Positions 33,407-47,200 of a DNA stretch of 64,000 bases are shown here, piece after piece. A program made the translations under genes and the position numbers. The notes beneath the pieces are model-generated. The model had not been told where the DNA came from. It did not search any database and saw only the letters and a program-made list of their open reading frames with translations. How positions within the stretch are numbered: the first letter of the stretch is position 1; each line of letters opens with the position of its first letter. Origin of the DNA: Petrolisthes cinctipes (taxonomy: Eukaryota > Arthropoda > Malacostraca > Decapoda > Porcellanidae); contig JAWQEG010001550.1 of NCBI GenBank assembly GCA_033782935.1, positions 1 through 64,000 on the forward strand. Reading direction: 5' to 3'.

Positions 33407-36358
33407 CTATCTATCTATCTATAGCTCCGACGCCTCGTTCCCTCCGGGAACTCCCACCAATGAGGTGGCCACGGCAAAAAAGTCTCCAGTTTTCCCTGTT
33501 CCCGCACTCCCTCCTCACTTGCTCCATCCCCCCTTCCCCCCTCACACTTCTCTCTCTCTCACATACTCTTCCACTCTGTTCTGCCATCTAACCGGAGGTC
33601 TGCCTCTCACACCAGGTGCCACAACTTCACTTCCATACACCTTCTTTACAGACTCCACACTTTGCATTCTCTCCACATGTCCAAACCACCTCAGTGTATT
33701 ACGCTTCACTCTCTCAACCACTCCACATTCAATACCAACTGCCTTCTCACTCATACCACACCTCTCATACACACGCATTACTTTCTCCATCCTACCTAGT
33801 AAGTCCACATGCTCCTCTCAGATAACTCATTTCCACTGCACCTATTCTAGACTGATGAGCCCTACTCCATGTCCATGTCTCCGACAAATATGTCAGTGTT
33901 GGCAGGAATATACAATTTCTCAGTCTCTTTTTCACTTCCATACTCACACTTCTACCCTTCATAATCCTTCCCAGGGATATTATGAACTGCCTGCCCCTCA
34001 CTGCTCTCTCCCTGATTTCTCCTTCCATGTTTACACAGAGCTGTTCCCAGTTACTTGAATTCCCTCACCTCCTCCATCCTCTCACCCCCTAAAGTTATCT
34101 CACATTCAGTCCCAGTTGGTACAGCCATTCTATAGGGTGTAGCAAAGTCAATTACTTCTGTTTTGGTCCTCTCAAATACCATCACCTTACTCTTACCAAC
34201 ATTCACCTTCAGTTTTCTTTGCTTACACACGGACTGAAACTTATCCACCACCCTCTGTAACTCCCTTTCACTCTCGGCCAGCAGCACAGTGTCATCCACA
34301 AATAAGCTTGCAACCAAGGACCAATCTACTCCATTCAACCTCAGTTTCGCACCCAGGCCCTCCACCTTTGCCTTCATCTCTCTCATGCACCCATCCAAAA
34401 AGATATTGAACAACTATGGTGACATGACATACCCCTGCCTCAATCCTACACTGATATCAAAGTTCTCACTCAAATCACCCTCAACCCTCACACAAGCTTT
34501 TGCCTCTCTATAGAAAGCCTCAATCCCCTCCCGCAAGAGCCCACCAACACCGTAAATCCTTAATACATCTGTCATAGCTCTCCTATCAACCCTATCGTAT
34601 GCCTTCTCCAAATCTATGAAGGCAGCATACAACTTCCTACCCTTCCCAATATATTTCTCCACTGTTGATTTTATTGCAAAGATCTGGTTCACACATCCTC
34701 TACCCTTTCTGAACCCTCCCTGCTCCTCAATTACTTTATTCTCAGTTACTTCTATCAGTCTCTCAGTAAGAACCTTCCCCGGTACACTAAGAAGGCTTAT
34801 TCCCCTATAGCTACCACACTCATCCTTACTCCCTTTCCCATTGTACAGAGGCACAATTATGACTCTCCTTCAGTTATCTGGCACCTCTCCCTGTCTACAA
34901 GCCAATGTGCATATAAGCAGCATCCACTCCACCACTTCCTCCCCCCCCACACCTCAGCATCTCTGCAGTTATTTCATCCACCCCCAGTGCCTTTCCTATC
35001 TTCAACTTTCCTATTGCTTTCCTGACCTCTTCCCTTCTTAATTCTCCCTGTACATCCTGTCGTCTACCTCCTGCCTCCATCCCCATGCATGTCACCACCG
35101 CCTCCCCTCCCGTCCCCCCATTCATCAACCGATCAAAATCCTATTCCACACTTCTTTCACTTCCTCACTTCTACCCACAGTAACTCCATCCTCTCTCTTC
35201 ATTCTCAGGCTACCAGACTTTCCTTCTCCTCTTTCTCTTTTCACCTCCTTCCAGAATGATTTCTTGTTTTCTCTAAACTTCTCACTCAGTTTCCTACCAA
35301 ACTCCTCATCCACTCTCCTTTTGCTCTCACTCACTGTCCTCTTCACTTTCCTCTTACACACATTGTATTTCCTCTTTCACCTCCTCTGGCACATTTCTCT
35401 GCAGGGTTCTCCTAAAAGCCTTCTTCTTATTCTCTACTGCATCCTTCACTTCTTCAGATCTCCATACACTCCCTTTCTTCCCCCTCTTTTGTACCCCACC
35501 ACTTCTGCTGCTGTCTTACACACTAAAGTTTTGAATGTTTCATACACATCATTCACTCCCACTCCCTCCCCTATCACCATCCTTGCATCCCCCAGCACCT
35601 CACTCACCCTCCTCTTATATTCCTCCCTATATTCTGCTTCATCTAATTTCCCACTAGCCACCTCCTCACCCCTTCATCCCTCCTACCATATTCCCACTTA
35701 GCCCTAACCTTCATCCTTACCAACACCCTGTAAAATGGTCGGAGCATTGGATAATTTCTCTCACCACTTTTGCATCGACCCTGTGATCGTGTATGAAACT
35801 TGGAGGCTTGTGATTCCTCCTGACTATGCCACAAAACACGCTCCTTCAATATGGGTGATGTTTCGTGGCAATATTTGAAGGACTCGCAAACCTCCAATTT
35901 TCTGACTACATCACAGGGTCCCTTAACCTTTCATCCACTGCCACATAATAATCAATCAAACTCTTCTGCTCTCCTCTCTCATCCCTTCTCTTCCATGTAT
36001 ACCTGTGGATCATCTTGTGCTGAAAGAAGGTGTTCGCCAAGAACAACCCCCTCTCAGCACAGACATCCACCAGATACTCACCCTTCTCAATTACTCCTTC
36101 TACTCCCCATTTACCCACAATACTTCCCACTTCCTCACTTCCATACATATCTCCCATCATCACCACTCTCCTTCCATTATCAATCTTTCTCAGACACGCA
36201 TTCAATTTCTCCCAAAACACACTCATCCTCTCTCTCTCCGTCCTACTCTTTTCATCCTCTGGTGCATATGCACACACCCACGCATATTTCACCATCCCAA
36301 TCGTTCCCGTCATCCATACAATCCTCGACCCATGTCCATCCACTCCCTTCCACACCAA
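33407..36358 (-). mobile_element. RTE-like LINE, 5'-truncated and frameshifted
   Basis: In 5'-3' order on the minus strand. Endonuclease piece 36358-35906 (VVMMGDMYGSEEVGS, SLIDYYVAVDERL). Linker pieces 35661-34895, including GKALGVDEITAEML. Reverse transcriptase 34854-34414 (SYRGISLLSVPGKVL, AFIDLEKAYDRVDR, GLRQG) and 34413-34051, with LFVDDTVLLAE where FADD or YADD is usual. C-terminal region 34028-33542 (TLTYLSETWTW, NTLRWFGHVERM, GVRGRPPVRW). It ends in AGTTCCCGGAGGGAACGAGG and (TAGA)n at 33407. The pieces lie in several frames, so it is inactive. A MITE splits the endonuclease at 35777-35922. Confidence 0.88.
35777..35922. mobile_element. Short MITE (family G), copy 1, inside the LINE
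   Basis: Ends GACCCTGTGAT and ATCACAGGGTC are perfect inverted repeats, with TTAA next to the right end (35923-35926). The interior 'gattcctcctgactat.ccac' and 'tttcgtggcaatatttgaag' matches the copy at 55108-55264. It interrupts the LINE endonuclease frame between residues LR and DAKVV. Confidence 0.75.
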
Positions 36359-36550
36359 CCCATCCTCCCCCTACCCCTACCCTCCCTTGTTACCAACCCA
36401 TCCTCCACCTACCCCAACCATTCCTCCTTACCAACCTATCCTCCTCCTACTTTGTATACTCCCACCATCCCCCTGTGAGTTCCCTATGCTCCCTTCTTAC
36501 CAACCCATCCTCCTCCTACCCCCCCATATCCATTCACCTTGTCCTCCCTC
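36355..36550. repeat. Degenerate 'ccatcctcc.cctacc' pyrimidine tract
   Basis: An irregular tandem array of C/T-rich units (for example TTACCAACCCATCCTCC), probably a decayed minisatellite. It lies where the missing 5' part of the LINE would be. Confidence 0.6.
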
Positions 36551-37239
36551 TACCCCTACACACACTCTCTCTCTCTCAGTGAGTGTGTGACTGTCTGACT
36601 GACTCGAGTCACTGCCTAGCAGTGCCTACCGCCCTACCCGTGCAATTTGTGAGTTCACAATTATTATTATTAACTTTAATTAATTATGTATCTTATTCGA
36701 TGTATTGTCATAATTTTACTAAGAAATATCGAAGTAATAACACTTCCCTTATCATACAGTGAAACACATAGTATAAGCATAAATTATTTAGACATTTTTA
36801 AACGCAGTACGAGAGTTTGGGCTGGTCCGACTGGGCCGGCGGGCATCGCCATCGTTTCCTCTCTTTTTAATTATCTTTTTTCCACGATTTGTGATAACTA
36901 AATGGATTTACAAGTTTGTTTTTGCAATAAAAATGTACATTAATGTTTTTATGCTACATAGCAAGCGTTCCCAACGGCTAATAAAATAATCACGTAGAGC
37001 ACGAAGTAAATAATATTAATTAGCGAGCAGTGGCAACATCTTTACTTCAGCTGACTGACTTGTCGACTGCCTGCATTTGTCACTCGCCGACACTCGGTTG
37101 TATTTCAGACATTCTAGAGATGTCTATATGCAAGCTAAGATGATATTCATTTGTTCATTAGATAGAAGAGGAATTGTAGAAATAATTCCTATTAATAACT
37201 CAATTTTAGGGTAGTTGGCGCTTGACGAGTTGTAACAGT

Positions 37240-38660
37240 TAGGGCTACATATCATGATTTCCTGTATGTAAATGTGGTGGGTGCACTGTGGGTTTGATGC
37301 ATTACTATGTAAGCAGAGAGGTTATTATGTTGCTTTAATTGTAATTTGTACTAGTATTCATTGAGGGGTTGGGTTCGTAGCTCTAATGAGCCATGACAAG
37401 TGGATCAATACCAGACAGCAGAAACTGACAATGCAAAAGAATAGAACAACTTAAAAAAGGAGAGAGAAAGAACAATATGGCTACAGCCCATTGAGCTCAA
37501 ACCCTCACAAGGCTGGAGGTAAGATTGGGGCTGGGGTCAATTATGAGTTGAATTGGAATTGAAAATAATTTAAATAAATAATAATAAATTTAATTAAATT
37601 GGTGCCAATGAATTGTATGAATTTATGAAATAATATTTTATACTGTACTATAATAAATAAATTCATTACAATACAAGCTCAATTAAAAAAAAAGCAATTC
37701 AGTGAAATGCTCGATGTAGCGGAACAAAAATACAGTACAGTGTACCAGTTTTTTAAGCTACATATAGCAGAAACAATGCTGTTCACTGGAGCAATAATTG
37801 AAACAGTTCCACTACCAACTGCCAACCCACACTCCATGCTCTGTTTTGGTGGGAGCCCAGCCCTGTATTCTAGTTTGCAGCAAACCAAAGTTCTGTCAGT
37901 ATTTCCATGTGTTAATTTGCAGTAATTTGAAATTATGTACAAGAGTTTACATAAAGGCAATTTCTATATCAATCTCTCTACTCAGAATCAAGTCTGATAT
38001 AAGGGAACTATGCTTTAATGAATTATTGCTTTTAAGTAAGCATGTACTGTACAGTACTGTATTTCACAACAACTCAAAATATATCAAAATTTATGTTACC
38101 TTTACAATTAAATAGCATAAAAATAGGTGAAAAATAGTTCAAGCGTTATAGCCTTACTTTCAAGCAATATATGCAATACTGAGTAGCATAAACCCATTCT
38201 TGCTTTGAAATTGATTGAATAAGAGATGCCATATTAGACACAAAACTACCACATACTGCCAGATTTGTTAAGTTTTATTTCATATTCAGATCATTGAAAA
38301 TTTATTCACCATAATAATATATTAAAATAAATTGTCATTCACTTAAGGATTCCAATGTGCCTTCAAATGAGCTCATAGAAATATTTGCGATGCTTTTTAA
38401 ATATTCCTTGGTGATGCCTGTATAAGTCTCAGAATGAAGATTTATTGGTTTTAAGCATACCGGTATGCTAATATTTTATTTTTCATATATCTAAATTTTT
38501 ATACAAATACTCCCAATGGTCACCAGCAAAGGTATTAAAAGAAAAATATAGCATTTATGTCTAAAGGACTATAAGCATTAAGGACAATGACTGGCTTGTG
38601 ATTCATTTCATTCATATTATGTAGAGACATTCAACTCTCTAAAAAGCAAATAGTTGTTTA
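37240..38660. other. AT-rich intergenic stretch, nothing recognised
   Basis: No exon with homology that I recognise, no clear tandem array and no element termini. Short open frames are not supported by splice signals or motifs. Confidence 0.5.
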
Positions 38661-39634
38661 TCTATTATATAAAGGGCACTTGCTGTTTGTTTGCTCATGA
38701 ACTACTCTCTCAATTATAATTATACCTGGCCTTAACCTACATTTAGTATTTGGAATCCTTGTGACCCAAAATAGGCTTTAGTACCAAAAAGACCAAACTC
38801 TGAGATCATGTGAGGTAGAGATTTCATTATGATATATAAAAAAATTTATTGATTCCGAAAATATGTAACCTAGTGAGGTCAGATCCGAACTCCGAGGTCA
38901 TTAGAGGTCGGAAGTGTATGCTTAGTTCTTCACTTTTAACTCAGGAACTATGATTTCTACAACAATTATAATGGCAGATTCAGAATTGGCACACCTCAAA
39001 GAGTGTCATAGGCTACCAAGAATTCCAAATTTTTATGAAAAAGTTTCCAACTATTTTTGCCCATTTGAAAGAGGACACGAAGAGCCCAACTTCTAGACGC
39101 GTGAGCTATGATCGGATATGTGATATGTGAAGTGGACTGTGTGAGAATATATGATAGGTGAAATGGGTTGCAAGTGATGTGGGTGACGGATTAAGTGGGT
39201 GAAGAGCGAAGTGAGTTATGGGTGAAGTGGATGCAGAGTGAAGTGGGTGAAAGGTGAAGGGCCAGGCCATCTTCATACCCAGGATTCTACTCATCTCCTC
39301 CAATATACCCTTTAAGTTGGAAGAGGCTGCGGTTCCTGGTGAAGTTGAACTATGCAATGATAATCAACAAAAACCAGAATGTCTCTGAAGGTTGAAGGAC
39401 TCAACCTCACCACACCTATATTTTCTCAACGACAACTTGAGGTTGGCTGCTCTTGAGTTGATCATTTTCACCGACTCTACTTTCCAGAGCAGAGGGCAAG
39501 ATGCCAAACGTAGTTTATCATTAAACAATTATAATTTAGCTAGTACTATAAATACATACTGTACATTGTATGTGTAAAGTGAAATTTGGTTTCTTCAAAA
39601 TTTTTTCAAGGGCAATGCCAGGTACATCAGCTAG
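38661..39634 (+). mobile_element. Non-autonomous Helitron
   Basis: The 5' end is TCTATTATATAAAGGGCACT, preceded by A (38660). The 3' end is GGGCAATGCCAGGTACATCA then GCTAG, followed by T (39635). This fits the Helitron rules 5'-TC...CTRR-3', insertion between A and T, and a small hairpin (GGCAATGCC) about 15 bp before the end. The interior has no Rep or helicase. A loose 'gtgaagtgggt' tandem region fills about 39110-39260. Confidence 0.85.
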
Positions 39635-39635
39635 T

Positions 39636-41233
39636 ATAAATATAAAGCATTGCTGTTAGAGATAATAATCAGATGTCTTCTTGTATTACCCCCCCCCCCC
39701 ACCCCAACCGGGATGGGAATCCCCTCACTATCCCCCCCAGCCAGGGTAAATCCTCAAAAGTACCTTCTTTCCATTACATTGCTAAGGCTAAACTACAGTA
39801 TAATACCTAGAAACAATTTATCAATTACATGGATACTCAATCAATTTCCTCTTCTCTCCAACTCTACGACCTATGGTTTCCGATTAATTTGTCTGGTGAA
39901 CACGAATAAATTTTTGCGCAATATAACTCCTGTGTTTGTTCCATAGGTTGGTTGACGCTGACCACTCACTCTTATTTTCATAACTACACTTCCCTATATT
40001 TTCAAGGAGGCTTTGTACCCTAAAGGAAGATGTGGGAATTATATAAAAGTCAATAAATCACGAGGTGAGGGTAGCTAAGGGAAGGGGGGGAATAGATTAT
40101 AGCCCAAGCACAAAACTAGTCCTGCTTGGCGGGATTATAGCAGACTGTGTAAACAAGGTGCCCAGACCACACGTATTCAATTGGCAAATATGGAGAGCAG
40201 GGGTTAATAAATTTTAGTTCACATAACCATGGCTAGAAATTTATGTATCTTGTAAATGGAAAATAACATTATGACTATGGAGCATTATTATTATAATCTG
40301 TCTTTATATGAACATGCACCATTATAGTTTCATAGATATCACTGTGAAGTCAAATTACCTAATTTATCAGTTGTGTATTATTTACTGAAGGTTCCAAAGC
40401 CTATTAAAAGGCTGATATTGCTGTAGCCCCATACTCTCTGATCTCCGGGGGGTAGGGGGGGGGGGGGTACAAGCGAATGTCATCAAACCTCAACGAATCC
40501 GTGCACATTCATCATTGTATCAGTATCGCACTTTCAGTATGCCATGCACTCAAAATATTATTATTTTTTTTTTTTTTTTTTCTATTGTAAGACACATGTG
40601 GGCAAAACCTTCCTACCAGGAACAACACGATTTGTAAAACATTTCATACTACAGGCAGCGATTTTCTACTGAAATAATGAACAGTACTTTCTTTTTATTT
40701 CATTATCTTTCTTAGTGACTGCTTGGATGACTTAAACGAAGTAAAAGAATCAAGAAATATTTGCATACTTATCTAAAATCGATAAATACTTATCCATTGA
40801 AGTAAACATTACAAAACATTCAAAGTTTTCAAACATCAAAAACTATTTTGTGAGCTCATGAATAGGCACACTAGAATCTTTAAGGGAATAAAAAAATTAC
40901 TGTATAATAAATATATTATTATAATGAAGGCCCAGTGAACAAATACTCAATGCCCCTACTATAAAGATCTGGAGGTACAGTATGTGGTACCTACGCCTGG
41001 TTTTGTGCTGAATGCAGCATCTGCTATTGGAACTGAAAATAATTCGAATTGAAAATTTCTTTTAAAGAATTAAGTTAACTGAATTGGATTAGATTCATTC
41101 ACATTTTTATTTAGAATTGGAATTGAATTGACAAAATGAATTGATCCCAGCGCTGGGTAGGATAATGAATTTGCAACAGAAAGACAGGAGGAGACAGAGA
41201 GGAGGGACAGTTAAAGAGCTCAAAGAGAAAAGG
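39636..41233. other. Intergenic stretch, nothing recognised
   Basis: Includes a poly-C tract at about 39690-39702, a G-run at about 40446-40467 and a poly-T at about 40564-40580. No gene or element end was recognised. It probably includes the 3' UTR of the ZAD zinc-finger gene next to 41234. Confidence 0.45.
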
Positions 41234-44200
41234 TTACTGGTACTGGAGGTCATGAAGAAGGCGCACCACCATGGGTACCGGAGGTGACTGGTGTGGCGGG
41301 GTGTGGGTGTGGGTATGGGTGTGGTCAAGAGGTTGGAACTGGAAGGTGGTATATGGGTTGTGGTGCTCCATCACTGCCTGGGGTGGTGGGGGTGGGGGTG
41401 GTGGTGGCAACATGGTGGTGGGTGTGGCCTGTGGATTCATCATATTGGGGTGATGGCCAGCTGGAAAGGTTGGCGGGGCCTGGGCCGGGGCGGAGCAAGC
41501 CACGGGCTGCCCATACCCTGGGTGTGCTACCGGAGGTGTGGCAGGCTTGGACTTGGGCTTAGGGTCCCTTGGGGGCAGCATGCCTGGGGGTGGTGGAGGG
41601 GCGGTGTCAGGCAGGTTGAGTTTTCGGCGCTGGTTGGTGCCAATGTAAACAGTTTTGTGCACCTTTTTGACATGATCAGATATGTGGCTTGGACCGTGGA
41701 AACACTTGCCACAGTGCGGACACTCATAAGGCGTCTCTCCTGTATGTTTCCTTCGGTGATACTTGAGGTGGGAGCACACCTTGAATGCCTGTCCACATAT
41801 GTCACATACATACTTGCGCACATTCTCGTGAACCACACGCACATGTGTTTTAAGGTCACTGGGAGAGCAGAATCCTTTCCCACAGGTGGGGCACATGTTG
41901 CGCCTTCCCTCTGGCCCATCATGCATACGTCTGCGGTGTGTGACCATGTTTGTGAGGGAATGGAAGACCATCTTACACTCTGGACAGGGATGCTGCACTT
42001 CTTTTGTGTGTACAGCATTAGTGTGTATCCTCATGGCCCGAGAGTCAGAAAAGGGTTTGCCACACAACTCACACATCACTTCACTCTTGCGGACCTTGAG
42101 GTGGACCCGCTCCACGTGCTTCCTGAGGTCACTGGGGCAGATGAACCCTTTGTTACAAATGTCACACAAAAGTCGCCGAGCCTCCTGACCCTGGTGTACA
42201 CGACGGTAATGGTTCTGCATGTTGCCTTTCTGGTTGAACACTTCCTTGCAGGCTGGACACTCAAATACCTGTATAAACAACATTCTTTTACTTTATTTAT
42301 ATTTGCCTACACATCATTATTGCTAAAAAACTGTTATCTTCATCATCATTCTATTTTACACCTGTGGTTCCCTTTCATGGGGTAAGATAATTCACAAATC
42401 TCCTCCTCCTCCCTCTATCAAAGACTCATCACTTTGGTTGAAGCAATATTTTTTACAGTCATTGCCCTTCTTGACTCCAACCCCCTTTATAGTTGTCACC
42501 CTGTATGATACACAAGAGATACATATGGTCTATACTTAAAAATACCCAGGTCTAAAGTGCAAAAAATGAAGCACCAAATAGTGAAGTAAACCCACACTCA
42601 TACACAATTTTTTATGGTAGTGTAGTCGTAGTTGCATTCAATTCTGTAAATCTTGTAACTGAAAGAAATGGCTGTAAAACATCATCTCTTTGAGGAGAGG
42701 GTTGGGAACAATCAAAAGTCCTGTTGCCACTCACTGTCAAATGATACTGTTGGAAATAGACAGAAATCTCATATGAAGTGCATGAATCTCTGAGTATATC
42801 ATAGTGAAGTATGAGTGACAACTTTCTCTCTTTCTCTCTCAATATCAGAGGTAGCCAACAGACTGGAATGGCACCAAGACTTTTGGTGATGGCTGTACAA
42901 TTTCTTGTTATCTGCAGGCTAGTATCAACATGGTATCTGCAACTGTCAGTGTCAGTGCTTGAAGGTGTCCCTTTCCACCACCTGATAAAGTGCACAGGGT
43001 CCTGACAGATTTTTTATTACAACTCATAAAAAGCCAAATATTTATTTATGGAGATATTTTTATGCAGTTTGTCCTATCTCATATTTCTGACGTAGGGAAG
43101 TTGTGTTCCCATCAACCACCATCTTCGCGATGGAGCAGTCAGCCTCGTATCCCCTTTGATTCAGGGGGGGTGGGGGGGGGACCCCACTTTCTAACAATGA
43201 CCCTACCAAAGGCTCAAATTGCCACTGAGCTGAACTCCTTGTCTGTCAGTTTGCCTCCCTGCCTACCTCCCACCCTGAGAGCCTGCCTGCCTGCTTCCTA
43301 GTCAGTCAGTCAGCGAGCCTACTGCACTCTCCCTTCTGCCATCACTGACCTGAGCCTTTTCGTGTATGGTATCAACATGAACCCTGAGGCCGGTGATAGA
43401 GGAGAAGTTCTTGTTGCAGGTACTGCAGGGGTATTGTTGCCGCTGTACCCCCATGTGCACCACAAGGCAATGTGTACGCAGCTGCATGAATGTATCAAAC
43501 ACCTGGCAGCATTCAGGGCACGGGTAATGGATCTCCTCCTGATGACACTCTGCCAGATGTGTCTTGATATCCTGTACAACAATAATTAACATAACAACAA
43601 CAACAATAGTGTAATGCTCCATTTTTACACAAGTCACTCATTTTATTTCTTTTCTTATTAAATGCCATTTTTTCTATGCTAAAGTTTGGGAAGAGAATTG
43701 ATAGCTTAATTGATCTGGTAACAGTTGTATATATATATTATACAAATTAATTAATTCTGAATGTGAATATTATGGGAAAGTATGTTATAATTTATGTGTC
43801 TATAGTTTATTTATAATTACCTGTTTATTTTTGAAGTGAATTGTAATTATTTGTGTATTATTATATTGATGGGAATTAATTTTGAATACGAATGTAGATG
43901 TGAATTCAGAATGTTCATGTAAAGTCACAAGAAAGAATGACGCTATCAGTTATTGGTCATATACATGTCATTATTCAAGAGGTTGTCAATTAATTTAAGG
44001 GGTCTTTGTGGGTAAAGTAAGGAGTGTTACGTGTGTCTGGTCAAGATAGGTGTCTTCAGGAATCCGGCTGTATCTCAGACATCCTATACGGAGTCACGAA
44101 GTAACATCATTCAGGCTCTAGTGTTAACTTGTCTGAGGTATAGAAGGCACTGAAACACCTATTCTGGGGTGAATGTTTGGAGAAAAGGGAAGTTAAAGTT

Positions 44201-47200
44201 GAGGGGTAAGTTTTCAGTGTGTGGGTTGTGTGTCTTGCTTTCATGTCATAGTTCTCTTTATTTTTTTTATATGTATTACCGAGTATGTCAAGTCCTTATT
44301 CGTAGCTTGTTTTTTTGTTTTACAAGAGCTGAGACTTTACTTTTTATGGACCTACACCTAACCAAACATTTGGTCATTACAAGGTCAACTAGTTATTTCT
44401 CAAATATTACCTTCCAAGTTTGGAGGATGCATTCTATAACAATGTGTGTCTAATGTGATGGAAAATAATGCATGAGAGAACGTACCTTCCTCTTGAAGAC
44501 TTCCTCACAGAATGGACATGGGAAGAGGCGGTGTGAGGACAGGTGGAGCAGAAATCTCTTGGCATGGATGGTCTGTTGTATATAGATTGTCACATTAAAT
44601 TCAAATAAAACATTAACAGAACTACATTACCTATACTATTGGGTATTTTGTTCACCTGATGAAAATGCAGTTTCCCTAAATAAACTTCCTAGCCTGCCTT
44701 TTCAGTAACTATAATACAACTATATTCATCTTCAGTTTGTCTGACAAATGGATACAGAATGAGACACTTCTCAAGAGAGAGGCCTTAAAGACACTTAATT
44801 CAGAATCCTTCTGGATTATTACACTGTGACCCATTGCAGGTGGGAGACCCTAAAAATTAAGGTAATGGTAGCCACAACAGTAAACAAATGAATGCACTGC
44901 ACCTCATCTACATGAAGAGTAGTCCAACATACTCTCAAAGACAATACTCTCCTCATATGCACATCATACAGACAAACAATTTACAAACCACACACTGATC
45001 AATATTTAACTCATTTTCAATGGCATCAACATATATAGCCTTAGAGGTTGGTCCATAAATACTACTACATTTTGGTCCCAATGTTGATGACAATTAAAGA
45101 TGTCCTAGATCATTGTCTAACTCACTCTGTATCAACTTCTGCAACTTTTGTATAAAATTTTCCATCTCTTGAATGCTACCTCTTCTCTACTATACTGTAT
45201 CTTTTGTTTTTACACCACGCTCAGCTAACATATGTCAAATAGTTACCTCACAATGTAGCATCAAAAGTGAAAAACTACATGTCACCCGATATATATAATT
45301 AACCCGTAATTTGTGGGTATAGAGAAATTTCGATACAAGCACAAATCTGGAGCACCGCGGGTGTAGTATTCATTTGACAGCACCGTTTTTAATTTGCGCT
45401 GTCTCTAACAAGCTGGTTTCGGCCTGACAACAGTGAGGGTGATAGCCAAGGGACCACCCACAGCCCAGCCAGCTACCACCAGTCAATCTTACTCGAACAG
45501 TGAGGGTGGAAGGACATATCTTCATCACTCCTAGATTCCTGTAATTACCATATATGTACTTAAAAACGACAGTGACATTATATTTCATAATGTTGTGTTG
45601 AAAAATGTGATTCTGACATGTTTTATAATGAAATTAGAGTGTGAAAACATACTTAGATATGTAAATAGAGTGTAAAATTGAAATTTGAGTTGATGTCAGT
45701 TTGAGCTGGCTACCCATCGTACAGATGTCACTTTAGTCTTCACAAGTACATCAGGAGACAGCTAAAGGTTTGTACTTCAATATCCTGCATCATTTATTTA
45801 TGTAGCTTGAGTGGTATACAAGCTATTAGCCGTCAAATGTGTTGTTTACATTGTGACCGCGAGTGAGGGAGTGAGGTTCAGGAGAGAGAGCTGCCACGAT
45901 AGATAATGCCCGCGGCCTAGTTGTTAAGGTAACAATCCTCTCTAATATATACTTTCCATCTAATATCGTTATATATCAACAAAAATGAATACAGAGTAAT
46001 AATGACTGTATATACAAGGCAAAAATAAAATAAAATACAGAGAAAAATGGGTAGAGAAGTAATATATAATATGCATTCGCTGGCATGACTTCCATCTCAC
46101 TTCACAGTGTATCAGAGAGTGGCCCAGTACTCTGTGATAGTGAAGAAAAGGAAGGAGAAAGGAGGAAACACCACCACCATATACAGTATTGTACAGGATA
46201 GTAGCACATACATTGGGATCTTCATCGTTTCTCTTCCTTTTCCATCTCCTACTGGTATGTGTGTGTGTACCTAGTTGGACCTACTGTACTTGTAATTTAC
46301 TGGAAAGGAGTTATGATCATTTTGTCCTGCCTTCATATCTGTTTTAATTTAATTTAATGTTAAAGCTTTGGATACTATCAACACTCATGCCACTTTATCC
46401 AAGTCTTTCCAAACTGTGACTGCTCAAATTACTTCTTAATCAAACATCTGAACTTCTTTCATTTTCTTTCATGTCTCCTCCCATACTAATACTGTATTGT
46501 GTATGTGAATGGATTGCTACCCACCTTCTTGCATGCCGGACAGTCCTTGGTGGGCGACCCTGGTGGGATATGATCGTCCTCCTCCCTGTCCTTCTTCTTG
46601 GGTCTACCTCGCCCTCGCTTCCTAGGTAGTCCTGGCTCCTCCTTCCTTGCCTCGCCCTCCTCGCCACCAGCGTTGCCAATACCTCCCTCTGCACTGTCTG
46701 GGTCCATCTGCTTGAAAAAATGTAAGCACAATTAGGCTACATATAGACTACTGGACCTGAGCCCTCATAACCCTGAAGGTTGGATACTACAAAAGGATGA
46801 GAGAAAGAGAGAGAAAGGAAGGACAGCAAGCACATAAGAAAAAAAAGGAAAAGAGGGAGTGCTGAAGATCTGAAACTGACTGCCTAAGGACCAAATGGAC
46901 TTGGTACCAAAACCCTTTAAATGTCACCCATATCACTACACAAACTGCACCTCAATAGGGAACCCAGATAGGGCCAAGTGGTCTTTTGTCATATGTAATT
47001 ATCCTATCATATTTTTTGGCTCATAAGACGCATCTTTTTCCTAAGAATATGTCCTAATAATCGGTATGAGTCTTATTGTTGTCCTAAGTTTTCTTAGCTA
47101 CAGTATACACTGTATGTATGAAGGATATGGAATGTATGCCTCCATACCTGGAAATATTAAAAGGAATTAGGCTACTCATGGTCATCTCAGTTGGCTTGGT

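Larger units (their letters stand above)
31087..37237. mobile_element. 6.15-kb block bounded by 21-bp inverted ends
   Basis: TGTTACAACTCGTCGAGCGC at 31087 and, on the opposite strand, TGTTACAACTCGTCAAGCGC from 37237 inward (one mismatch). Just inside both ends lies 'tatttcagac..t.tagag'. The block contains a pyrimidine-rich minisatellite and the RTE-like LINE. No transposase was recognised and the immediate flanks show no clear target duplication. It may be a large non-autonomous transposon loaded with later insertions, or two facing copies of a smaller repeat. Confidence 0.45.

Noticed and set aside
32409..34058. 549-codon open frame on the plus strand (and overlapping 262- and 169-codon frames)
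   Set aside because: It is made by the stop-free 56-bp minisatellite and the antisense of a LINE; no domain is visible and all three frames are open.
35851..36590. Plus-strand Pro/Ser-rich frames of 157-243 codons
   Set aside because: They are antisense to the LINE endonuclease and to a pyrimidine-rich tract; there are no motifs.
31087..37237. Interpretation of the TG...CA ends as retrotransposon LTR termini
   Set aside because: The two ends are inverted and not direct repeats, and no gag-pol frame lies between them.
41291..42385. 364-codon plus-strand frame
   Set aside because: It is the antisense shadow of the ZAD gene's last exon, whose minus-strand frame has clear C2H2 fingers and splice phase continuity.
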